Of a DNA stretch of 64,000 nt, positions 49,502 to 59,055 are shown piece by piece. How positions within the stretch are numbered: position 1 is the stretch's first letter; every line of letters starts with the position of its first letter. The notes below the pieces were generated by a model. That model was not told the DNA's origin and did no database searches. It was given only the letters and a program-made list of their open reading frames with translations. The DNA lies in the NCBI RefSeq assembly GCF_913777145.1, contig NZ_CAJYPS010000009.1:1-64000 (forward strand). The letters run 5' to 3'. Origin of the DNA: an uncultured Roseateles sp. (lineage in GTDB: Bacteria; Pseudomonadota; Gammaproteobacteria; Burkholderiales; Burkholderiaceae_C). The translations under genes and the position numbers were made by a program.

Positions 49502-50248
49502 TCAGGGGCGCACGCCGGGCGGCTGCATCACCAGGCCGGCGGAGCGGCGCGCCAGGAACACCTCCAGCGCCAGCAGCTCCTCGCTGTTCCAATCCCACAC
49601 GGTCGCGCGCACGCCACTGGCACAGCCGCGCAGGCGCCGCTGCAGGCTGCCCACGGCCTGCCATTCCAGCCTGAAGACCGGGTAGTCGTCCACCTGGCCC
49701 TGCGGGATCAGGCTGCCGCCCAGCTTGAGGCCGGCGCGCTGGTCGTGGCAGTGCAGACAGGCCAGGTTGAGGCCGCCCATGCGGGTGCTGTAGAGGCGCT
49801 GTCCGCGCGCCGCAGCCGCGTCCAGCTCGGGGCCGCCCGGCGGCGCCAGCGGCAGGCCGCGCGACTGCTGGGCCACCAGCGCGGTCAGCGCCAGCAGCGG
49901 CTCGGCCTCGGGCGCCCAGGCCGGCTGCTGCTGGTGCCGGGTGCGGCAACGCTGTATGCGCAGCGGCAGGTCCAGCAGGCCCTGGTCGAAGGCTGGATAG
50001 CGGGCCGCCACGCCGCGCATGGACGTCTCGGGCGCGCCATGACAGCTGGCGCAAGACCTGGCACCGCTGGCCCACAGCTCGCGGCCCAGCGCCAGCGCGA
50101 GCGCGGCCGGATGCTGGCCGTCGTCGGCCTGCAGCGCACGCAGCGCCGGGCTCATGGTGTCGCGGCCGGACTGGCGGGGTGCCCCGCCATCAGCACCCAG
50201 CACCGGCCCGGCCAGCGCCAGCAGCAGGGATGCGAGCCCAGCCCTCAT
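49502..50248 (-). CDS. soxA: SoxA-like diheme c-type cytochrome
   Basis: SoxA, with SoxX, oxidatively attaches sulfur substrates to the carrier SoxYZ. The 248-residue protein has a signal peptide (ASLLLALAGPVLGA), two CxxCH heme sites (CASCH near residue 66; CLHCH near 164) and the third-Cys motif LRGCASGVRA that in SoxA carries the active-site persulfide. Its ATG overlaps the soxZ stop. It is the last gene of the coupled operon that starts with a molybdoenzyme pair; its substrate may not be thiosulfate because the SoxY partner is atypical. Confidence 0.88.
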   Translation of the reverse strand: MRAGLASLLLALAGPVLGADGGAPRQSGRDTMSPALRALQADDGQHPAALALALGRELWASGARSCASCHGAPETSMRGVAARYPAFDQGLLDLPLRIQRCRTRHQQQPAWAPEAEPLLALTALVAQQSRGLPLAPPGGPELDAAAARGQRLYSTRMGGLNLACLHCHDQRAGLKLGGSLIPQGQVDDYPVFRLEWQAVGSLQRRLRGCASGVRATVWDWNSEELLALEVFLARRSAGLVMQPPGVRP

Positions 50249-50565
50249 GCCAGGTTCAGCCGCCGGGTCTCGACATGCTCGAAGCCCTGGTCGCCACGCC
50301 AGATGAAGCGCAGCTCACCCGGCCGCTGCGCGCGCAGCCAGAACGACAGCCAGGGGTTGGCGGCCACCGCGGCAAACAGCCGCGCCTCGAACACCAGCTC
50401 GCCTTCGAAGCGGCATTCGAAATGCCGCACCAGGTCGCGCGGCAGACGCGCACCCTCGTCGCTGCTGCGGTAACCGGTTTCCATCGCATGGGCGACGGTG
50501 GCACGCACCTCGAACACCGCGCCGGCGACGACGCGTTCGGGCAGCTGGATGACGGCGCGGGCCAT
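50245..50565 (-). CDS. soxZ: SoxZ-like sulfur carrier partner
   Basis: The 106-residue protein has the SoxZ beta-sandwich pattern: RVVAGAVFEVRATVAHAMETGYRSSDEGARLPRD (read in parts), then HFECRFEGELVFEARLF and LRFIWRGDQGFEHVETRRL at the end. SoxZ pairs with SoxY to form the periplasmic carrier. It lies two bases after the SoxY-related gene and overlaps soxA by four bases. No signal peptide is seen, as usual, because SoxZ is exported with SoxY. Confidence 0.9.
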   Translation of the reverse strand: MARAVIQLPERVVAGAVFEVRATVAHAMETGYRSSDEGARLPRDLVRHFECRFEGELVFEARLFAAVAANPWLSFWLRAQRPGELRFIWRGDQGFEHVETRRLNLA

Positions 50566-50567
50566 GC

Positions 50568-50975
50568 TCACTCGATGCACGCGGCCAGCGTGACGATGAC
50601 CTCGACGCCCGCCTGCCAGCAGCGCCCGTCGGCGGTGCGCGCCGCGGCGATCAGCGTCTGCGAGCGCGCCAGCCGGATGCGGGTGGAGAACTCGGGGCGC
50701 GGGCAATCCGGCGCCAGGCTCACATGGATGACCTCGGGCTCGGGGTTGAGCGGCGTGAACAGCGCCAGGCCGGTGACCGGCTCGGCCGCCGCCACGCGCA
50801 CCGGCACCGCGTTGCCGTTCTCCACCAGCGCCGCGATCTCTATCATCAGCGGGCCGCACGGCGGCTCGCCGCCGGCCCAGGCGTGCAGCGCCTCGCGCAT
50901 CGCGGCCTCGCTGGCGCGGGCCTGGGGCAGCAGCGCCCAGGCCGGTGCGGCCAGCAGCAGCTCACGCCGCCTCAT
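50568..50975 (-). CDS. SoxY-related protein with AACIE arm
   Basis: The 135-residue protein has a twin-arginine-like leader (RRRELLLAAPAWALLPQARA) and a SoxY-like domain (PLMIEIAALVENGNAVPVRV; VTGLALFTPLNPEPEVIHVS; TRIRLARSQTLIAAARTADG). True SoxY ends in GGCGG, the swinging arm whose Cys carries the substrate. This protein ends TLAACIE, keeping the Cys third from the end with different flanks. To my knowledge this matches a named paralogue group, the SoxY-related AACIE arm proteins, of unproven function. It sits between soxX-like and soxZ-like genes. Confidence 0.88.
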   Translation of the reverse strand: MRRRELLLAAPAWALLPQARASEAAMREALHAWAGGEPPCGPLMIEIAALVENGNAVPVRVAAAEPVTGLALFTPLNPEPEVIHVSLAPDCPRPEFSTRIRLARSQTLIAAARTADGRCWQAGVEVIVTLAACIE

Positions 50976-51367
50976 GGCCGCCCCTCCAGCGTCAGCAGAT
51001 AGGCCACCAGGTCCTCCAGCTGCTGCTCGCTCAGCGCCGGCCGGCCGGCCCAGGCCGCGCCGACCTGGCTCAGTCCCTCGGTGCTGCGGAACGGTGGCAT
51101 CACGGTGTCGGGGTTGAATCGGCGCATGTCGGCGATGCGCTCGCGCAGCCCCTCGCGCGTGAGGCGCGCCGCCAGGCGCGACAGCGGCGGCGCCAGGTTG
51201 CCCTGGTTGGCGTCGCCGGACGGGGTCAGCGCATGGCACAGCAGGCACAGGCTCTGCGTGCGGTCCATCAGCAAGACCTGGCCCCGCGCCGCATCGCCCA
51301 CCGGCACCGCACCCACCGGCGCGGCGCCGGCCTGCAGCGCCAGGCTCAGCAGCAGCGCCGCACTCAC
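50972..51367 (-). CDS. soxX: SoxX-like monoheme c-type cytochrome
   Basis: The 131-residue protein has a signal peptide ([16 protein letters not shown]), one heme site CLLCH near residue 45, and the SoxX features GDAARGQVLLMDR, NQGNLAPPLSRLAARL and MRRFNPDTVMPPFRS, where the Met is the likely distal ligand, with the closing LSEQQLEDLVAYLLTLEG. The GTG start overlaps the molybdoenzyme stop (GTGA) and its stop overlaps the SoxY-related ATG (ATGA). It should pair with SoxA from the same operon. Confidence 0.88.
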   Translation of the reverse strand: MSAALLLSLALQAGAAPVGAVPVGDAARGQVLLMDRTQSLCLLCHALTPSGDANQGNLAPPLSRLAARLTREGLRERIADMRRFNPDTVMPPFRSTEGLSQVGAAWAGRPALSEQQLEDLVAYLLTLEGRP

Positions 51368-53550
51368 ACCAGCGAATGCTTGCGCAGCGGCAGCTCGCGG
51401 ATGCGCTTGCCGGTCGCCGCGAACAAGGCGTTCAGCACCGCCGGCGCGGCCACCGCGATCGTGGGCTCGCCCACGCCGCCCCAGAAGCCGCCGGACGGCA
51501 GGCACAGCACCTCCACCTGCGGCATCTCGGCCAGCTTGAGCGCCGGGTAGCTGTCGAAGTTCTGCTGCTCGACGCGGCCATCCTTCAGCGTGATCTCGCC
51601 GTACAGCGCGGCCGACAGGCCGTAGACGAAGCTGCCCTCCACCTGCGCCTGGATCTGCTGCGGGTTCACTGCGTGGCCGGGGTCGGTGGCCGCGACGATG
51701 CGGTGCACCTTGAGCTCGCCGCCCTTGCTGACCGACACCTCGGCGCAGGCCGCCACATAGCTGCCAAAGCCCATGATCTGCGCCAGGCCCAGGTGGCGCC
51801 CCTTCTTGGCCAGCGCGGCGCGCTGGGCCCAGCCGGCCTTGTCGGCCACCGCATTGAGCACCGCCAGATGCTTGGGCGAGTTGGCCAGCAGCTCGCGCCG
51901 CAGCGCCAGCGGGTCGCGCTTGGCCGCATGGGCCACCTCGTCGATGAGGCACTCCAGGTAGATCGCGTTCTGGTTGAGGTTGACGCCGCGCCAGAAGCCC
52001 GGCGGCACCGGCGGGTTGCGCATCGCGTGGTCTATCAGCAGATGCGGCACCGCATAGCCCAGCGCGCCTTCCGCGCCGCCGGCGTTCAGGCCCTGGAAGA
52101 CCACCGGATCCTTGCCGTCCTTGATGTTCTGCGGAAACAGGCCGGCGATGATGCTCTGGCCCGACAGCCGCATGTGCAGGCCCACCAGCTTGCCATCGGC
52201 ATCCAGGCCCGCCTGCAGCTTGCACTGCGTGACCGGGTGGTAGCGGCCGTGCAGCATGTCTTCCTCGCGGCTCCAGATCAGCTTGACCGGCGTGCCCGGC
52301 AGCTCCTTGGCGATGGCCACGACCTGGCGCACCCAGTCGTGCACCGCGCCGCGCCGGCCGAAGCCGCCGCCCAGGTGCAGCTTGTAGACCTCGCACTGCG
52401 CGGGCGGCAGGCCGGCGGCCTCGGCGGTGGCCGCCAGCGCGCCATCGCCGTTCTGCGTGGGCGTCCAGACCTCGCAGCGCGGCAGGCCGCCGTCCTTGGC
52501 CGGCGAGAACAGCGCGGTGGCGTTCATCACCTCCATGGTCGCGTGATTCTGGTAGGGATAGCTGTAGACCGCCTCCACACGGCGCGCGGCGCCGGCGATC
52601 GCGGCCCGCGCATCGCCCTGGGCCGTGCCCACGGCCGCCTCGGGCGCGTCCAGGCCGGCCTTGAGCTGGGCCGCGATGTCGGCGCTGGACAGCTTGGCGT
52701 TGGGGCCCTCGTCCCACACGATGGGCAGCGCCTCCAGCGCGCTGCGGGCACGCCACCAGGTATCGGCCACCACGGCCACCGCGCTGTCGCCCACGCGCAG
52801 CACCTTCTTCACGCCGGGCCGGCCGCTGATCGCGGCGGCGTCAAAGCTCTTGAGCTTGCCGCCGAACACCGGGCAGTCCTTGATCGCCGCATTCAGCAGG
52901 CCCGGCAGCTTGAGGTCCATGCCATAGACCTGGGAGCCGTCCAGCTTGGCGCGCGTGTCCAGGCGCTTCATGGGCTTGCCGGCCAGGCGCCAGTCCTTGG
53001 GGTCCTTCAGCAGGATGGTGTCGGGCGCGGCCAGCTGGGCCGCGTCGGCCGCGAGCTGACCGTAGCTGAGGCGGCGGCCGCTGGGGCCGTGCTCCACCCA
53101 GCCGGCGGTGGTGCGGCAGGCCTGCACCGACACGTCCCAGCGGTTGGCCGCGGCCTGAATCAGCAGCGCCCGGGCCAGCGCCCCGCCCTTGCGCACGTAC
53201 TCGTGCGACTCGCGCACGCCGCGGCTGCCGCCGGTGCTCATGCTGCCCCACGCGCGGTTGCGCGCGAGGTTCTGGCCGGGCGTGGGGTATTCGGTGGCCA
53301 CCCGGCCCCAGTCGCAATCCAGCTCCTCGGCCACCAGCTGGGCCAGGCCGGTCAGCGTGCCTTGGCCCATCTCCGAGCGCGCGATGCGTATCACCACGCG
53401 CTCGTCCGGAAAGATCTGCACCCAGGCGTTCAGCTCCGGCACAGGCGCGGCGCCCTGCGCAAGACCCGGCACATGAAAGCCCAGCATCAGGCCACCCGCC
53501 ACCGCCGAGCTGGCGTGCAGGAAGCCGCGTCGGTTCATCACGGCGCTCAT
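51364..53550 (-). CDS. Xanthine dehydrogenase-family molybdopterin-binding subunit (isoquinoline-oxidoreductase-like), Tat-exported
   Basis: The 728-residue large subunit starts [20 protein letters not shown], a twin-arginine signal, so the enzyme is periplasmic. Molybdenum-cofactor motifs include [38 protein letters not shown] and the C-terminal [21 protein letters not shown] with the presumed catalytic Glu. This is the IorB-type layout, a single large chain with a separate iron-sulfur subunit and no FAD subunit. It overlaps the iron-sulfur gene upstream and soxX downstream. Electrons probably go to a cytochrome c. Substrate unknown. Confidence 0.9.
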   Translation of the reverse strand: MSAVMNRRGFLHASSAVAGGLMLGFHVPGLAQGAAPVPELNAWVQIFPDERVVIRIARSEMGQGTLTGLAQLVAEELDCDWGRVATEYPTPGQNLARNRAWGSMSTGGSRGVRESHEYVRKGGALARALLIQAAANRWDVSVQACRTTAGWVEHGPSGRRLSYGQLAADAAQLAAPDTILLKDPKDWRLAGKPMKRLDTRAKLDGSQVYGMDLKLPGLLNAAIKDCPVFGGKLKSFDAAAISGRPGVKKVLRVGDSAVAVVADTWWRARSALEALPIVWDEGPNAKLSSADIAAQLKAGLDAPEAAVGTAQGDARAAIAGAARRVEAVYSYPYQNHATMEVMNATALFSPAKDGGLPRCEVWTPTQNGDGALAATAEAAGLPPAQCEVYKLHLGGGFGRRGAVHDWVRQVVAIAKELPGTPVKLIWSREEDMLHGRYHPVTQCKLQAGLDADGKLVGLHMRLSGQSIIAGLFPQNIKDGKDPVVFQGLNAGGAEGALGYAVPHLLIDHAMRNPPVPPGFWRGVNLNQNAIYLECLIDEVAHAAKRDPLALRRELLANSPKHLAVLNAVADKAGWAQRAALAKKGRHLGLAQIMGFGSYVAACAEVSVSKGGELKVHRIVAATDPGHAVNPQQIQAQVEGSFVYGLSAALYGEITLKDGRVEQQNFDSYPALKLAEMPQVEVLCLPSGGFWGGVGEPTIAVAAPAVLNALFAATGKRIRELPLRKHSLV

Positions 53551-54041
53551 GCCTGGCCTCCTTCGATGACGATGGGAATCTGCTTGCGCGAGACCTGGCC
53601 CGCGGCCAGGTGGATGGCGGCGCGCACGCGGTTGTAGGTGCCGCAGCGGCAGATGTTGGTGATGGCCGCGTCGATGTCGGCATCGCTGGGCTTGGGCTTG
53701 TCCTTCAGCAGCGCGGCCGCGGCCATCAGCATGCCGCTCTGGCAGAAGCCACATTGCGGCACGTCCAGCGCGTCCCAGGCCTTTTGCAGCGGGTGCGAGG
53801 TATTGGGCGACAGGCCCTCGATGGTGGTGATCTTCTGCTGGGGTGTCAGCGCCGACGCCGGCATCACGCAGGAGCGCACCGGCGCGCCGTCGATATGCAC
53901 CGTGCAGGCGCCGCACTGCGCGACGCCGCAGCCGTACTTGGTGCCGGTCAGCCCCAGCTGCTCGCGCAGCACCCACAGCAGCGGCGTGTCGGGCTCGGCC
54001 TCGTAGGCGAGCTGCTTGCCGTTGACATTGATCTCCGCCAT
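53547..54041 (-). CDS. (2Fe-2S)-binding small subunit of the xanthine dehydrogenase family (IorA-like)
   Basis: The 164-residue protein has two [2Fe-2S] clusters: the plant-ferredoxin type ([17 protein letters not shown] with a later Cys in VRSCVMP) and the helical-domain type ([10 protein letters not shown] and [13 protein letters not shown]). It carries electrons out of the molybdenum subunit. GGAGGAG lies about 7 bases before the ATG at 54041. It is the first gene of the six-gene operon that ends with soxA. Confidence 0.94.
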   Translation of the reverse strand: MAEINVNGKQLAYEAEPDTPLLWVLREQLGLTGTKYGCGVAQCGACTVHIDGAPVRSCVMPASALTPQQKITTIEGLSPNTSHPLQKAWDALDVPQCGFCQSGMLMAAAALLKDKPKPSDADIDAAITNICRCGTYNRVRAAIHLAAGQVSRKQIPIVIEGGQA

Positions 54042-54159
54042 GCCTGTTCTCCTCCTGCCCGCCACCCTGGCGGCCGCGGCAGCCTAGCAGGCCGAGCCGA
54101 GAGCGACTATCGATGGACGATTTCCATGCGCGGCGACTGGGATCTCCTACGGGTAAACG

Positions 54160-54996
54160 CTAGGCGCCGGCGGGCAACAGCCCGGCCTCGGCCAGCAGCG
54201 CATTGAAGCGTTGCGGCGCCTCCAGCGACGGCAGGTGGGCCAGGCCCGGCAGCGCCTGGGCCTGCAGGCCGGGCAGGCGCGCGGCGATGAGCGCGCAGCG
54301 CTGCTGCAGCTTGGGCAGGTCCAGCGTGCCCCACCACAGGTGCAGCGCCCGGCCCGGCAACGCCAGGCGCTCCAGCTGCGGCCAGGCCGGCGGCGGCAGC
54401 ACCTGCTCGCCGGCCGGCGCTGCCGCCAGCGCGCGCCGGTTCATGTCCAGGAAGAGTGCGCGCGCCGCCCCGCCCACGCGGCCCTCGGACTGGCCCGGGC
54501 CGTCCAGCCACAACCTGGCCTCCAGACAGTTCACCTGCTCCAGATCGCCAGCCTCCTCGGCCGCGGCTATGGCATCGGCCAGCGCCTGGCTGGCGGGGTC
54601 CAGCGCCTGCTCGGGTGCGCCACCCACGGCAGGCGCCACCAGCGCGAGACCGGCCACGCGCTCGGGCCAGGCCAATGCGAAATCGATGGCCACGCGACCG
54701 CCCTGCGAGCAGCCCAGCAGGTCCACACGGTCCAGCGACAGCGTATCCAGCACCGCGCGCAGGTCGTCGATCAGCCGGTGCGGGCGGGCGTCGTGCACCC
54801 GCGTGAGGCCGAAGCCGCGTCGGTCCATGCGCAAGGCCGGGCGCCAGCCGGCCGCCGCGGCCGACACGCCGTCCCACAGCCGGCTGTCGGTGACACCGGC
54901 ATGCAGCATCACCAGCGGCGGGCGCTCGGCCGGGCCGGGCAGAAATTCGACGGCCAGCGTCGCACCGTCCACCGGCACCTCATGCGTCAGCTTCAT
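54160..54996 (-). CDS. Alpha/beta hydrolase
   Basis: The 278-residue protein has the alpha/beta-hydrolase fold: oxyanion-strand VMLHAGVTDSRLW, RMDRRGFGLTR, nucleophile elbow LLGCSQGGRVAIDFA (Ser near residue 102) and a late His in GLAHLPSLEAPQRF. No signal peptide. It lies between two divergently placed isoquinoline-oxidoreductase-like pairs: 118 bases from the start of the first operon and 149 bases from the divergent second pair. Substrate unknown. Confidence 0.88.
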   Translation of the reverse strand: MKLTHEVPVDGATLAVEFLPGPAERPPLVMLHAGVTDSRLWDGVSAAAAGWRPALRMDRRGFGLTRVHDARPHRLIDDLRAVLDTLSLDRVDLLGCSQGGRVAIDFALAWPERVAGLALVAPAVGGAPEQALDPASQALADAIAAAEEAGDLEQVNCLEARLWLDGPGQSEGRVGGAARALFLDMNRRALAAAPAGEQVLPPPAWPQLERLALPGRALHLWWGTLDLPKLQQRCALIAARLPGLQAQALPGLAHLPSLEAPQRFNALLAEAGLLPAGA

Positions 54997-55145
54997 GGGC
55001 CGCACGCTAGCCCATCGCGGGGTTTTGTCCAAGGGGCTGCGCGCCGCGCCACAAATCCCAATAATCAGCCCGCCCAACCGGCCATCACATGAGGCGATGC
55101 AGGTCGCAGTTCCTGCGCCGAGTCGCCCCCGCCAAGGAGACCTCG

Positions 55146-55613
55146 ATGACGACATTGCAGATCAACGGCCAGGCGCTGAGCGTCGACGCCGACCCGGACA
55201 CCCCGCTGTTGTGGGTGCTGCGCGACCACCTGGGGCTGACCGGCACCAAGTACGGCTGCGGCCTCGCGATCTGCGGCGCCTGCACCGTGCATCTGGAGGG
55301 TCAGGCCGTGCGCTCCTGCCAGACGCCGGTGTCGGCCGCGGTGGGCAAGCCCATCACCACCATAGAGGGCGTGGGCGCCAGCCCCACCGGCCGCGCGGTG
55401 CAGCATGCCTGGGTCAAGCTGGGTGTGCCGCAGTGTGGCTACTGCCAGGCCGGCCAGATCATGAGCGCCACCGCGCTGCTGCAGCAAAAACCCAAGCCCA
55501 GCGACAAGGACATCGAGGCCGCGATGAGCGGCAACCTGTGCCGCTGCGGCACCTACACGCGCATACGCAGCGCCATCAAGACGGCCGCCGGCCTGGAAGG
55601 CGGTGCCGCATGA
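55146..55613 (+). CDS. (2Fe-2S)-binding small subunit, second isoquinoline-oxidoreductase-like enzyme
   Basis: The 155-residue protein repeats the IorA layout, with a first cluster in [17 protein letters not shown] plus Cys in VRSCQTP, and a second in [10 protein letters not shown] and [19 protein letters not shown] lies about 7 bases before the ATG. It overlaps its large subunit by four bases. It is a paralogue of the 53.5-54.0 kb gene on the opposite strand; the two pairs flank the hydrolase gene. Confidence 0.94.
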   Translation: MTTLQINGQALSVDADPDTPLLWVLRDHLGLTGTKYGCGLAICGACTVHLEGQAVRSCQTPVSAAVGKPITTIEGVGASPTGRAVQHAWVKLGVPQCGYCQAGQIMSATALLQQKPKPSDKDIEAAMSGNLCRCGTYTRIRSAIKTAAGLEGGAA

Positions 55614-57919
55614 ACGCCCGCTTCCAACCTCAGGCAACACCTGCCCCCGGCATCAGCCGCCGCGCGCTGCTGCGCGGCCTGCCGCTGACCGGCCTGGTGC
55701 TGGCCGCGGGCCTGCCCGATCTGGCCGGCGCCGACGAGCCCAAGAAGTACGGCGGCGACGCGATGCCGCACGGCGTGCAGGACAGCCCGCGCACCTTTGT
55801 CGCGATTGCGCCCGATGGCACGGTCAACATCGTCGTGAACCGCTCCGAGATGGGCCAGGGCGTGCGCACCAGCCTGCCCAAGGTGCTGGCCGACGAGCTG
55901 GAGGCCGACTGGGGCCGCGTGAAGATCGTCCAGGCCCCGGGCGACGAGGCCAAGTACGGCAACCAGGACACCGACGGCTCGCGCAGCATGCGCCACTGGT
56001 TCATGCCCATGCGCCGCTGTGGCGCGGCCGCGCGCCAGATGCTGGAACTGGCCGCCGCCCAGGCCTGGGGCGTGCCGGTGGCCGAGGTGCGGGCGCTGAA
56101 CCACGAGGTGGTGCACCAGCCCAGCGGCCGCAAGCTGGGCTATGGCGCGCTGGCCGAAGCCGCCGCCAAGCTGGACGTGCCGGCGCGCGAGGCGCTGAAG
56201 CTCAAGGACCCCAAGGACTTCCGCTACATCGGCAAGCTCAGCAGCCATCTGGTGGATGCCGAGGTCATCGTGACCGGCCAGTCGCACTACGGCATAGACA
56301 CCCGGCTGCCGGGCCAGGTCTATGCGGTGATTGCGCGCCCGCCGGTGCTGGGCGGTACGCTCAAGTCGGTGGACGCCAGCGCGGCGCTCAAGCTGCCGGG
56401 CGTGCTCAAGGTGTTCGAGCTGCCGGGCACGCCGCCGCCGTCGGAGTTCCAGCCGCTGGGCGGCGTGGTGGTGGTGGCCAAGGACACCTGGGCCGCGATC
56501 AAGGGCCGCGAGGCGCTGAAGATCGTCTGGGACGACGGCCCGCACGCCAGCTACGACTCCGCGGCCTTCCGCAAGGAGCTGGAGGCCGCGGTGGCCCAGC
56601 CCGGCGGCAAGGTGGTGCGCAACGACGGCGACGCCTATGCGGCACTGGGCCGTGCGGCGCGCAAGCTGTCGGCCAGCTACTACGTGCCCCATCTGGCCCA
56701 CGCGACCATGGAGCCACCGGCCGCGACCGCGCGCATCGTCGACGGCCACTGCGAGGTCTGGACCTCGGTGCAGTCGCCGCAGGCTGCGCGTGAACGCGTG
56801 GCCAAGCGCCTGGGCCTGGCGTTCGAGAAGGTCACGGTCAACGTGACGCTGCTGGGTGGGGGCTTCGGCCGCAAGTCCAAGCCGGACTTCGCGGTCGAGG
56901 CCGCGCTGATCTCGCAGCAGCTTCAGGGCCAGCCGGTCAAGCTGACCTGGACCCGCGAGGACGACATCCACCACGACTACCTGCACACCGTCACCGCCCA
57001 GCGCCTGGAGGCCGGGCTGGACGCCAAGGGCAAGGTCACGGCCTGGCTGCAGCGCGCGGCCGAGCCCACCATCACGTCCATCTTCGTGCCCGACCCCAAG
57101 CAGCTGGCCGAGTTCGAGCTGGGCCTGGGCCTGGTGAACCTGCCCTATGCCATTCCCAATCTGCGCATAGAGAACCCGGCCGCCACGGCGCACGCCCGCA
57201 TAGGCTGGCTGCGCTCGGTCAACAACATCCAGCACACCTTCGCGGCCCAGTCCTTCGTGGCCGAGCTGGCGCATGCGGCCAAACGCGACCATCGCGAGCT
57301 GCTGCTGGAGCTGATCGGCCCGCCGCGCAAGATCGCGCCGCAGCAGCTCAGCGACGGCTGGAACCACGGCGAGTCGCCGCAGCTCTACCCGGTGGACACC
57401 GGCCGGCTGCGTGCGGTGGTGGAGCGCGCCACGCAAGAAGCCCGCTGGGGCCGCAAGCTGCCCAAGGGCCGCGGCCTGGGGCTGGCCGCCAACTACAGCT
57501 TCGTGACCTATATGGCGGTGGTCGTGGAGGTGGCGGTGAGCGCCAAGGGCGAGCTGAGCATCCCGCGCATCGACGTGGCGGTGGACTGCGGCCCGGCCAT
57601 CAACCCCGACCGCATACGCTCACAGGTAGAGGGCGCCTGCCTGATGGGCCTGGGCCATGCGCTGTACAGCGAGATCACATTCAAGAACGGCCGGGTCGAG
57701 CAGAGCAACTACCACGACTACGAGATCGCGCGCTTCAACATCGCGCCCAAGACCATCGCGGTGCACATCCTGCCCGCCAGCGGCTACGACCAGCCGCTGG
57801 GCGGCGTGGGCGAGCCGGCGATAGGGCCGATCGCACCGGCGCTGATGAACGCGATCTTCGCGGCCACCGGCAAGCGCATACGGCAGCTGCCGCTGCGCGA
57901 CCAGCTCAGCAAGGCCTGA
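55610..57919 (+). CDS. Xanthine dehydrogenase-family molybdopterin-binding subunit, second enzyme
   Basis: The 769-residue large subunit starts [28 protein letters not shown] when read in two parts, giving a twin-arginine export signal (SRRALLRG). Cofactor motifs are [58 protein letters not shown] and [20 protein letters not shown] with the active-site Glu. Periplasmic hydroxylase or aldehyde oxidase type; substrate unknown. No cytochrome or MocA-like maturation gene follows, unlike the neighbouring operon. Confidence 0.92.
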   Translation: MNARFQPQATPAPGISRRALLRGLPLTGLVLAAGLPDLAGADEPKKYGGDAMPHGVQDSPRTFVAIAPDGTVNIVVNRSEMGQGVRTSLPKVLADELEADWGRVKIVQAPGDEAKYGNQDTDGSRSMRHWFMPMRRCGAAARQMLELAAAQAWGVPVAEVRALNHEVVHQPSGRKLGYGALAEAAAKLDVPAREALKLKDPKDFRYIGKLSSHLVDAEVIVTGQSHYGIDTRLPGQVYAVIARPPVLGGTLKSVDASAALKLPGVLKVFELPGTPPPSEFQPLGGVVVVAKDTWAAIKGREALKIVWDDGPHASYDSAAFRKELEAAVAQPGGKVVRNDGDAYAALGRAARKLSASYYVPHLAHATMEPPAATARIVDGHCEVWTSVQSPQAARERVAKRLGLAFEKVTVNVTLLGGGFGRKSKPDFAVEAALISQQLQGQPVKLTWTREDDIHHDYLHTVTAQRLEAGLDAKGKVTAWLQRAAEPTITSIFVPDPKQLAEFELGLGLVNLPYAIPNLRIENPAATAHARIGWLRSVNNIQHTFAAQSFVAELAHAAKRDHRELLLELIGPPRKIAPQQLSDGWNHGESPQLYPVDTGRLRAVVERATQEARWGRKLPKGRGLGLAANYSFVTYMAVVVEVAVSAKGELSIPRIDVAVDCGPAINPDRIRSQVEGACLMGLGHALYSEITFKNGRVEQSNYHDYEIARFNIAPKTIAVHILPASGYDQPLGGVGEPAIGPIAPALMNAIFAATGKRIRQLPLRDQLSKA

Positions 57920-57926
57920 CCCCGCG

Positions 57927-57952
57927 CCGGGCCGCCGCTCGCAGCGGCCCGG
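57927..57952. terminator. Hairpin between the second molybdoenzyme and the lipoprotein gene
   Basis: A perfect 9-bp stem CCGGGCCGC/GCGGCCCGG (57927-57935 with 57944-57952) with an 8-base loop lies between two convergent genes. No T run follows on either side, so it may act weakly on both. Confidence 0.5.
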
Positions 57953-57971
57953 TGCGCCCTCCGGACTGAAC

Positions 57972-58277
57972 TCAGTGCGCCTGCCAGCCCTTGTGGGCCA
58001 GGCAGCGCTTCACCATGCCCTGGCCGGCGGCCAGCGCATCGACGTTCTGGTTCTCCGGCAGCGGCATGCAGTCCACGCCCTGTCGGATGCACAGCGTCTG
58101 CTCGGCGACCTGGCGGGTCTGGCTCAGGCGCGACACGCGCTCGGCGTCCTGCTGGCACTCGGCCAGGTCGGCGCGGAAATTGGCCTCCGGATGGCCGGGG
58201 TTCTCCCAGTGCGCGCCCGCACAGGCGGCCAGCAGCGTTGCGGCCAGCAAAGACGGGATAACGACAACAAGCTTCAA
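57972..58277 (-). CDS. Small lipoprotein, about 101 residues
   Basis: The start is most likely the TTG at 58277 (MKLVVVIPSLLAATLLAACAG), with AGGTG five bases upstream. The lipobox LAAC makes it a lipoprotein. The mature part has four further Cys (ECQQDAERV, LCIRQGVDCMP, VKRCLAHKGW), which could form two disulfides in the periplasm. No domain is recognised. It is convergent with the molybdoenzyme gene. Confidence 0.75.
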   Translation of the reverse strand: MKLVVVIPSLLAATLLAACAGAHWENPGHPEANFRADLAECQQDAERVSRLSQTRQVAEQTLCIRQGVDCMPLPENQNVDALAAGQGMVKRCLAHKGWQAH

Positions 58278-58659
58278 GACGGCACCTGGAAAGAAAATTG
58301 CCGCAGCCTCGGCTGGGCGTGGAGACAGACCTCGGGTCAAGAGAAGTTGAACATCGTCCCGCAACCCATGTTGGGTCTGTCGCCGGCATTGAAGCACATC
58401 GCACCGTTCCCGACTTGCCCCCTCTCGACAGCACTGCTAAGCCGCCAGCCCACCTGGGTCCACTCACAGCCCTGAGGGCTGTCGCTTGGCGGCGTGGCAA
58501 GAAGCGCGCAGTCGACCCAACCATCATGTTCCAAGGTCTGCGAGCGATGACTCTCTGGCTCCAACGACCTTGGAGCGCGCTCAAATTAGACCCAAGCCAA
58601 GATACGTACGACGTACCTAGAGCCGCAAAACTGCCTCCACACTGCCGGAGCGATTGCGA
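58278..58659. other. Intergenic region at the edge of the lower-GC island
   Basis: I see no gene in these 382 bases. Base composition changes within it, from the GC-rich chromosome style to distinctly AT-richer sequence from about 58,560 onward. No clear repeat, attachment site or insertion-sequence end was found. Confidence 0.5.
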
Positions 58660-59055
58660 CTAACGATCGCGTTTATCAATCGTCACACAGATGAGTGAAA
58701 CAAGCGCAAACGCAAATATGCAATAGAAGAAATTTGAAAAGTCTGAATACTTCGCCAACTCGTTTGCCTTTGCCTCACCTATAAGGCTACCAAGGACAAG
58801 GCCCAGCAGTTTTTGGCTAGATGCAATCATCATCACAACCAAGCCGAACGCCGCCACGACAAGCAATCCCCACGCATTCCAGGCGCCAACGGTCGACTTA
58901 AGCATCGCTGCGTCTTTGATCTCCGTCTTCAAAGCGCTTACAAAATGATGTAGCTCGCCCCCGATGAGCTTCAGCACGCCGTACACCAGGCCGAGCGTAG
59001 CCAAGCCAATCGCCAACCCGAAGAATGCGTTGGCGGCCCACTGTGGAACGGTCAT
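58660..59055 (-). CDS. Hypothetical membrane protein, 131 residues
   Basis: I do not recognise this family. Three hydrophobic stretches are seen: AANAFFGLAIGLATLGLVYG near the start, WGLLVVAAFGLVVMMIAS in the middle and FFYCIFAFALVSLICVTI near the end. It ends in a charged DKRDR tail. Its ATG overlaps the stop of the preceding gene by four bases, so it is translationally coupled as the third gene of a three-gene unit. Codon use is less GC-biased than in the flanking genes, suggesting acquired DNA. Confidence 0.72.
   Translation of the reverse strand: MTVPQWAANAFFGLAIGLATLGLVYGVLKLIGGELHHFVSALKTEIKDAAMLKSTVGAWNAWGLLVVAAFGLVVMMIASSQKLLGLVLGSLIGEAKANELAKYSDFSNFFYCIFAFALVSLICVTIDKRDR

Noticed and set aside
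54203..55609. Upstream extension of the second molybdoenzyme frame to 54203
   Set aside because: It would overlap the hydrolase and the iron-sulfur subunit; the ATG at 55610 gives the twin-arginine signal and the 4-base overlap.
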